Shown here in pieces: positions 59,104 to 64,000 of a stretch of DNA of 64,000 nucleotides. The translations under genes and the position numbers were made by a program. Location: NCBI RefSeq assembly GCF_022513565.1, contig NZ_JAKWBE010000024.1, forward strand, positions 1-64,000, written 5' to 3'. Under the pieces are notes generated by a model that was given only the letters and a program-made list of their open reading frames with translations, was not told the DNA's origin and made no database searches. This stretch comes from Streptomyces gilvus (GTDB lineage: Bacteria; Actinomycetota; Actinomycetes; Streptomycetales; Streptomycetaceae). How positions within the stretch are numbered: the first letter of the stretch is position 1; each line of letters begins with the position of its first letter.

Positions 59104-62100
59104 ATGAGTGAGAACAGTGCTACGCCTGTGCTCGAAGACGGACAGAAACCGGAACAACTTCGAGCATCTGAGCTGCGCCCGCTGCTCGCGGCGATGACGG
59201 CCGCGCGGGACGGCGACTTCACGAAGGTCCCGGAGACCGGCCACGGCATGGTGGCCGAACTGACGGCGCTCTTCAACCAGATCATGGACCGCAGCACCCA
59301 CTTCAACGCCGAAGTGCAGCGCGTGAAGCGGGAGTTGGTGCGTCACGGGCGGCTCGACGAGCGGCTCACGGCGAGCCCGGGGCAAGGTGCCTGGACCTCC
59401 CGCGTCAACGATGTGAACCAGGTGCTGGACGCCCTGGTGGCCCCGGCGGCGAACGCGACCCGGGTGCTGGACGCGGTGGCGGGCGGCGATCTGACCCAGC
59501 GGGTCGATCTGCACGACGGCAACCGGCAGTTGCGCGGGGATCTGCGCAGGCTGGGCCGGGCCGTGAACAAGATGGTCGACCAGTTGTCGCTGTTCACCGG
59601 CGAGGTGACCCGGGTCGCGCGCGAGGTGGGCACGGAGGGGCGGCTGGGCGGGCGCGCCAAGGTGCAGGGCCTGTCGGGCAGTTGGCGGGACGTGACCGAG
59701 GCGGTCAACACCATGGCCTCCCGGCTGACCGCCCAGGTGCGGGACATCGCCCTGGTGACCACGGCGGTGGCGCGCGGCGACCTGACCCGCACGGTCACCG
59801 TCGAGGCGACCGGTGAGCTGCTCGAACTGAAGCTGACCGTGAACACGATGGTCGACCAGCTCTCCGCCTTCGCCGACGAGGTGACCCGGGTCGCCCGCGA
59901 GGTGGGCACCGAGGGCCAGTTGGGCGGCCGCGCCCAGGTGCGCGGGGTGAGCGGGGTCTGGAAGGACCTGACCGACAACGTCAACTTCATGGCGTCGAAC
60001 CTGACGTCCCAGGTCCGCAACATCGCCCAGGTGACCACGGCGGTGGCCAACGGCGACCTCAGCCAGAAGATCACCGTCGACGCCCAGGGCGAGATCCTGG
60101 AGCTGAAGTCCACCATCAACACGATGGTGGACCAGCTCTCCGCCTTCGCCGACGAGGTCACCCGGGTGGCCCGCGAGGTCGGCACCGAGGGAAACCTCGG
60201 CGGCCGGGCCCAGGTGCGGGGCGTGTCGGGTGTCTGGAAGGACCTCACCGACAACGTCAACTTCATGGCGGACAACCTGACCTCGCAGGTCCGCAACATC
60301 GCCCTCGTCTCGACCGCCGTCGCCCAGGGCGATCTCGGCAAGAAGATCACGGTGGAGGCGAAGGGCGAGATCCTGGAGCTGAAGTCGACCATCAACACGA
60401 TGGTGGACCAGCTCTCCGCCTTCGCCGACGAGGTCACCCGCGTCGCCCGCGAGGTCGGCACCGAGGGAAACCTCGGCGGCCAGGCGCAGGTGCGGGGCGT
60501 GTCGGGCGTCTGGAAGGACCTCACCGACAACGTCAACTTCATGGCGCTGAACCTGACCTCCCAGGTCCGCAACATCGCCCAGGTCACCACCGCCGTCGCC
60601 AACGGCGACCTCTCCAAGAAGATCACCGTCGACGCGCGCGGCGAGATCCTCGAACTCAAGGACACCGTCAACACGATGGTGGAGCAGCTGCGCGCCTTCG
60701 CCGACGAGGTCACCCGCGTGGCCCGCGAGGTCGGCACCGACGGACGGCTCGGCGGCCGCGCCCAGGTGCTGGGCGTCTCCGGTGTGTGGCGGGATCTGAC
60801 CGACAACGTCAACTACATGGCCGACAACCTGACCTCCCAGGTCCGCAACATCGCCCAGGTCACCACCGCCGTCGCCAACGGCGACCTCTCCAAGAAGATC
60901 GACGTGGACGCGCGCGGCGAGATCCTGGAGCTCAAGACCGCCATCAACACCATGGTCGACACGCTGTCCTCCTTCTCCTCCGAGGTCACCCGGGTGGCCC
61001 GCGAGGTCGGCTCCGAGGGCCAGCTCGGCGGCCAGGCACGGGTCGAGGGCGTGTACGGCACCTGGAAGCGCCTGACGACGAACGTGAACGAACTCGCCCT
61101 GAACCTGACCACCCAGGTCCGGGCGATCGCCGAGGTCGCCTCCGCGGTGGCGCAGGGCGACATGTCCCGCTCGATCACGGTGGAGGCGCGCGGCGAGGTC
61201 GCCGAGCTGAAGGACAACATCAACCTGATGGTGGCCAACCTCCGTGAGACGACCCGCGCCAAGGACTGGCTGGAGTCGAACCTCGCCCGGCTCGCGGCCC
61301 TGATGCAGGGCCACCGGGACCTGATGGAGGTCGCCGACCTGATCCTGCGGGAGCTGACCCCGCTGGTGAACGCCCAGTACGGCGCGTTCTTCCTGGCCGA
61401 CCCGGACGAGGACGGCTCGTCCCTGCGCACAACCGTTCCTGCAAAAGGGCTGGCGTTCATCGCGGGCTACGGCTCGGCGCAGGGCGCGACCGTGGAGACC
61501 GGCGGTCTGCCGGTGCACGGCCTGGTGCGGCAGGCGGCCCGCGAGAAGAAGCGGATCCTGGTCGAGGAGGCCCCGCCGGACTACATCAAGATCAACAGTG
61601 GTCTGGGCGAGGCGGCTCCCACCAGCGTCGTGATCATCCCGATCCTCTTCGAGGACAAGCTGCTCGGCGTGATCGAACTGGCCTCCTTCTCCCGCTTCTC
61701 CGACGTCCATCTGGCCTTCTTCGACCAGTTCGTGAACACCATCGGCGTCGCCATCAACACGATCATCGCCAACTCCCGGACCGAGTCCCTGCTGGGCGAG
61801 TCGCAGCGGCTGGCCATGCAGCTCCAGGAACGCTCCGACGAACTGCAGAAGCAGCAGGCGGAGTTGCAGCGCTCGAACGCCGAACTGGAGGAGAAGGCCG
61901 CCCTGCTGGCCACCAGCTCCCAGTACAAGTCGGAGTTCCTGGCGAACATGTCCCACGAACTGCGCACCCCGCTGAACTCCCTGCTGATCCTCGCGCGGCT
62001 GCTCTCCGACAACCCGGACGGCCATCTCTCCGACCAGGAGGTGCAGTTCGCGACGACGATCCACCGTTCGGGCTCCGACCTCCTGCAGCTGATCAACGAC

Positions 62101-63240
62101 ATCCTCGACCTGTCCAAGATCGAGGCCGGCCGGATGGACGTACGGCCGAAGAAGCTGCCGCTGATCAAGCTGCTCGACTACGTCCACGCCACCTTCCGCC
62201 CGCTCACCCTCGACCGGGGGCTCGCCTTCGAGGTGGCGGTCGGCGAGGACGTGCCGCGTGAGATGTACTCGGACGAACAACGCCTCCAGCAGATCCTGCG
62301 CAACCTGCTCTCCAACGCGATCAAGTTCACCGCGACCGGCCAGGTGGAGCTGCGCGTGAGCCGGGTCAAGGACCCCGAGCACCGGTACGTCCAGGGCAGC
62401 GACGAGGTGATCGCCTTCGCCGTCAGCGACACCGGCATCGGCATCGCGACGGAGAAACTCCCGGTGATCTTCGAGGCGTTCCAGCAGGCGGACGGCACCA
62501 CCAACCGCAAGTACGGCGGCACGGGCCTCGGTCTGTCCATCAGCCGCGAGATCGCCGGGCTGCTGGGCGGCCGTATCGTCGCCGAGAGCGAGCCGGGGCA
62601 GGGCTCCACCTTCACGCTGTACGTCCCCGTCGTCAGCCCCGGTCACGCGGCGACCGGACCGGCGCCCGAGGACCGTACGCCGCCGGTGCAGGAGCAGCCG
62701 GCGGCCGAGCCGTTCACGGCCACGCACGACGTGGACGACTCCTGGCCGGCGCCGACCAAGCTGGAGGCGTGGAAGGCCGGGCGGGCCGGTCAGGTCCTGC
62801 CGGGGCGGCGGGTGCTGATCGTCGACGACGACATCCGCAACGTCTTCGCGCTCACCCATGTCCTCGGCCGCGTCGGCATGCCCGTGCTGTACGCGGAGAA
62901 CGGCCGCGAGGGCATCGAGACCCTGGAGCGCAACCCGGACGTCGAACTGGTCCTGATGGACATCATGATGCCGGAGATGGACGGCTACGAGACCATCGCC
63001 GCCATCCGTCGCACCCCGCGCTGGGCGGGTCTGCCGATCGTCGCGCTCACCGCGAAGGCGATGCCCGGCGACCGGGAGAAGTCCATCGCCCGGGGCGCCA
63101 ACGACTACGTACCCAAGCCGGTGGACGTCGACCAACTGCTGACGGTCGTCTGCGCGCTGCTGGATCCGGAGAGCGCGTCGGACGGAGAACGGGCGGACAC
63201 CGAGGAGGCGGCGGCGACGCCGACGCCGGAAACCGAATGA
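59104..63240 (+). CDS. Hybrid histidine kinase with tandem HAMP array, GAF and receiver
   Basis: The 1378-aa cytoplasmic sensor shows no transmembrane segment. HAMP-like domains repeat with an exact 92-residue period (about residues 100-710). A GAF domain (about residues 725-880), a coiled coil (QLQERSDELQKQQAELQ), HisKA with NMSHELRTPLNS (His951), HATPase (DTGIGI, GTGLGLSIS) and a C-terminal receiver with Asp1286 (LMDIMMPEMDG) follow. ATG 59104; a long in-frame extension upstream runs antisense through the phosphatase and is rejected. The response regulator follows 12 bp later. Architecture resembles the OsaA/OsaB osmotic-stress pair of Streptomyces, but this is only an analogy. Confidence 0.9.
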   Translation: MSENSATPVLEDGQKPEQLRASELRPLLAAMTAARDGDFTKVPETGHGMVAELTALFNQIMDRSTHFNAEVQRVKRELVRHGRLDERLTASPGQGAWTSRVNDVNQVLDALVAPAANATRVLDAVAGGDLTQRVDLHDGNRQLRGDLRRLGRAVNKMVDQLSLFTGEVTRVAREVGTEGRLGGRAKVQGLSGSWRDVTEAVNTMASRLTAQVRDIALVTTAVARGDLTRTVTVEATGELLELKLTVNTMVDQLSAFADEVTRVAREVGTEGQLGGRAQVRGVSGVWKDLTDNVNFMASNLTSQVRNIAQVTTAVANGDLSQKITVDAQGEILELKSTINTMVDQLSAFADEVTRVAREVGTEGNLGGRAQVRGVSGVWKDLTDNVNFMADNLTSQVRNIALVSTAVAQGDLGKKITVEAKGEILELKSTINTMVDQLSAFADEVTRVAREVGTEGNLGGQAQVRGVSGVWKDLTDNVNFMALNLTSQVRNIAQVTTAVANGDLSKKITVDARGEILELKDTVNTMVEQLRAFADEVTRVAREVGTDGRLGGRAQVLGVSGVWRDLTDNVNYMADNLTSQVRNIAQVTTAVANGDLSKKIDVDARGEILELKTAINTMVDTLSSFSSEVTRVAREVGSEGQLGGQARVEGVYGTWKRLTTNVNELALNLTTQVRAIAEVASAVAQGDMSRSITVEARGEVAELKDNINLMVANLRETTRAKDWLESNLARLAALMQGHRDLMEVADLILRELTPLVNAQYGAFFLADPDEDGSSLRTTVPAKGLAFIAGYGSAQGATVETGGLPVHGLVRQAAREKKRILVEEAPPDYIKINSGLGEAAPTSVVIIPILFEDKLLGVIELASFSRFSDVHLAFFDQFVNTIGVAINTIIANSRTESLLGESQRLAMQLQERSDELQKQQAELQRSNAELEEKAALLATSSQYKSEFLANMSHELRTPLNSLLILARLLSDNPDGHLSDQEVQFATTIHRSGSDLLQLINDILDLSKIEAGRMDVRPKKLPLIKLLDYVHATFRPLTLDRGLAFEVAVGEDVPREMYSDEQRLQQILRNLLSNAIKFTATGQVELRVSRVKDPEHRYVQGSDEVIAFAVSDTGIGIATEKLPVIFEAFQQADGTTNRKYGGTGLGLSISREIAGLLGGRIVAESEPGQGSTFTLYVPVVSPGHAATGPAPEDRTPPVQEQPAAEPFTATHDVDDSWPAPTKLEAWKAGRAGQVLPGRRVLIVDDDIRNVFALTHVLGRVGMPVLYAENGREGIETLERNPDVELVLMDIMMPEMDGYETIAAIRRTPRWAGLPIVALTAKAMPGDREKSIARGANDYVPKPVDVDQLLTVVCALLDPESASDGERADTEEAAATPTPETE
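59562..61238 (+). repeat. 276-bp tandem repeats encoding HAMP domains
   Basis: The NxMVDQL codons recur at 59562, 59838, 60114, 60390, 60666 and 60942, always 276 bp apart, with a final degenerate unit at 61218. Units starting at 60114 and 60390 are nearly identical over more than 150 bp. Unequal recombination could alter the number of units. Confidence 0.9.
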
Positions 63241-63252
63241 GGCACAGTCACC

Positions 63253-63807
63253 ATGAGCGCTGAGGCAACGACCGACGAGCGCGCCGGCATCCTCCTCGTG
63301 GACGACATGGAGGACAACCTGATCGCGCTGGAGGCCGTCCTGGGGTCCCTCAACGAGCCGCTGGTCCGCGCGCGTTCGGGCGAGGAGGCGATGAAGGCGC
63401 TGCTGCGCCGGCGCTTCGCCCTCGTCCTGCTCGACGTGCGGATGCCGGGCATGGACGGCTTCGAGACGGCCGCCAACATCAAACGGCTCGACCAGACCAA
63501 GGACGTCCCGATCATCTTCCTGACCGGAGCGGACGACGACTCCGGCTACGCCTTCCGCGGCTACGCGACGGGCGCGGCGGACTACCTGACCAAGCCGTTC
63601 GACCCCTGGGTGCTACGGGCCAAGGTCACCGTCTTCCTCGACCTGCACCGCAAGAACCGCCAACTGGAACGACTGCACGGCGAACTCAGCCACCGACTGG
63701 CGGCCCTGGAGCACCAGTTCACCGGCGAAGACCCCCCGGACCTGGACAGCCTGCACACCCAGATCAGGGAACTGCGCCGCCTGGTACCCCACGGACACCC
63801 GGCATGA
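63253..63807 (+). CDS. Response regulator with C-terminal coiled coil
   Basis: The 184-aa protein has an N-terminal receiver (about residues 10-130) with acidic pair VDD, phosphoacceptor Asp61 (LLDVRMPGMDGF), Thr in FLTGADDD and Lys in LTKPFDP. The C-terminus is a short helical region without DNA-binding motif (RKNRQLERLHGELSHRLAALE). It starts 12 bp after the hybrid kinase and probably receives phosphate from it. Output is likely by protein interaction. Confidence 0.9.
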   Translation: MSAEATTDERAGILLVDDMEDNLIALEAVLGSLNEPLVRARSGEEAMKALLRRRFALVLLDVRMPGMDGFETAANIKRLDQTKDVPIIFLTGADDDSGYAFRGYATGAADYLTKPFDPWVLRAKVTVFLDLHRKNRQLERLHGELSHRLAALEHQFTGEDPPDLDSLHTQIRELRRLVPHGHPA

Positions 63808-63841
63808 CCGTTTCGACCGGGACACGCCCCTGAAGCCAGGT

Positions 63842-63904
63842 CTCGCGCGTGCCCGCCCGCACCTCGTCGGCTACGCCTCGCGCGTGCCCGCGTACATCTC
63901 GTCG
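63842..63904. repeat. 28-bp imperfect direct duplication at the acyl-CoA ligase 3' end
   Basis: 63877-63904 (final codons of the ligase) is repeated at 63842-63869, beyond the stop codon, with 24 of 28 bases identical. The first 15 bases, CTCGCGCGTGCCCGC, are identical. Confidence 0.65.
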
Positions 63905-64000
63905 ATCAGGTGCCTGTACTCGCGTTCCACCACCGGGCGCTTGAGCTTGAGGCTCGGGGTGATCTCGCCGTGTTCGACGTCGAGGTCGCGGGGCAGGAGG
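63871..64000 (-). CDS. Long-chain acyl-CoA ligase (AMP-binding), C-terminal fragment
   Basis: Only the last 42 codons are in the window. They read LLPRDLDVEHGEITPSLKLK, then RPVVEREYRHLIDEMYAGTREA, ending at TAG (63871-63873). The LTPSLKLKR-type segment with the catalytic Lys is the conserved C-terminus of the FadD15-like AMP-forming ligases. It is partial because the gene continues past the window edge. Confidence 0.85.
   Translation of the reverse strand, partial: LLPRDLDVEHGEITPSLKLKRPVVEREYRHLIDEMYAGTREA

Noticed and set aside
59086..63135. 1349-aa open frame antisense to the hybrid kinase
   Set aside because: High-GC third-position shadow. It has no recognisable domain, is made of His/Leu/Asp/Val-rich filler, and mirrors the real HAMP repeats.

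Overview
The window is a chromosomal segment of a Streptomyces species (or very close actinomycete). The evidence is very high GC with strong third-position bias, GTG starts, Streptomyces-type regulators and operators (Zur, CIRCE, GlnR-like and DasR-like sites), and core gene neighbourhoods typical of Streptomyces. From memory, the backbone glyS-znuACB-zur-uppS-recO ... leuA ... phoH-ybeY ... era ... rnz-HIT-tricorn ... dnaJ-hrcA ... hemW ... fadD matches the SCO2500-SCO2561 region of S. coelicolor; I could not check this.

Layout. (1) 0.1-10.3 kb is a patchwork of dusB, two DHA2-type drug exporters (the second divergent from a MmyB-type regulator), a zinc-finger-like small protein, a serine hydrolase facing a TetR regulator, an aldo/keto reductase, a secreted GH18 chitinase behind DasR-like sites, and a LysE exporter. 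(2) 10.4-17.0 kb is glyS, then the zinc locus znuA-znuC-znuB-zur with a Zur box lying on the znuA promoter, then uppS, recO and a small conserved gene. (3) 17.2-20.8 kb is accessory: a decayed alpha/beta-hydrolase pseudogene, a class A beta-lactamase whose only well-placed start is ATC, a tyrosine phosphatase, a DapA-family enzyme and a TerB-like protein. (4) 21.0-25.98 kb is leuA with a leucine leader peptide and attenuator, a protealysin-like protease with its emfourin-type inhibitor, a GH1 glucosidase, and the first ~46 codons of a transporter cut off at the end of era. (5) 25.98-36.9 kb is the era/cdd-like/MmcQ/CorC-like/ybeY/phoH block. It is interrupted between era and the cdd-like gene by amtB-glnB and a three-gene secreted DUF916/WxL-like cassette. 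phoH carries a class 3 intein with a homing endonuclease. (6) 37.0-42.8 kb is a PfkB-family kinase, a glucarate catabolic pair (glucarate dehydratase and KDG dehydratase) divergent from an IclR regulator, and an MFS protein. (7) 42.8-48.3 kb is tricorn-HIT-rnz-adenine deaminase on the minus strand, with a 216-bp MITE inserted 9 bp upstream of the tricorn start. (8) 48.6-57.0 kb is a lipoprotein, then hrcA-dnaJ and NPD-rsmE-VOC, a metallo-hydrolase, DUF3097 and hemW. (9) 57.1-64.0 kb is a SpoIIE phosphatase/kinase-like protein divergent from a hybrid histidine kinase with a tandem HAMP array plus its response regulator, then the 3' end of an acyl-CoA ligase.

Most notable items: the PhoH class 3 intein; the ATC-start beta-lactamase; the WxL-like cassette with shared palindromes; the MITE abutting tricorn; and a recurring pattern of short direct duplications at gene 3' ends (MFS-1, the 68-aa gene, recO, dnaJ, hemW and the acyl-CoA ligase). 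No rRNA, tRNA, CRISPR array or biosynthetic gene cluster was seen.
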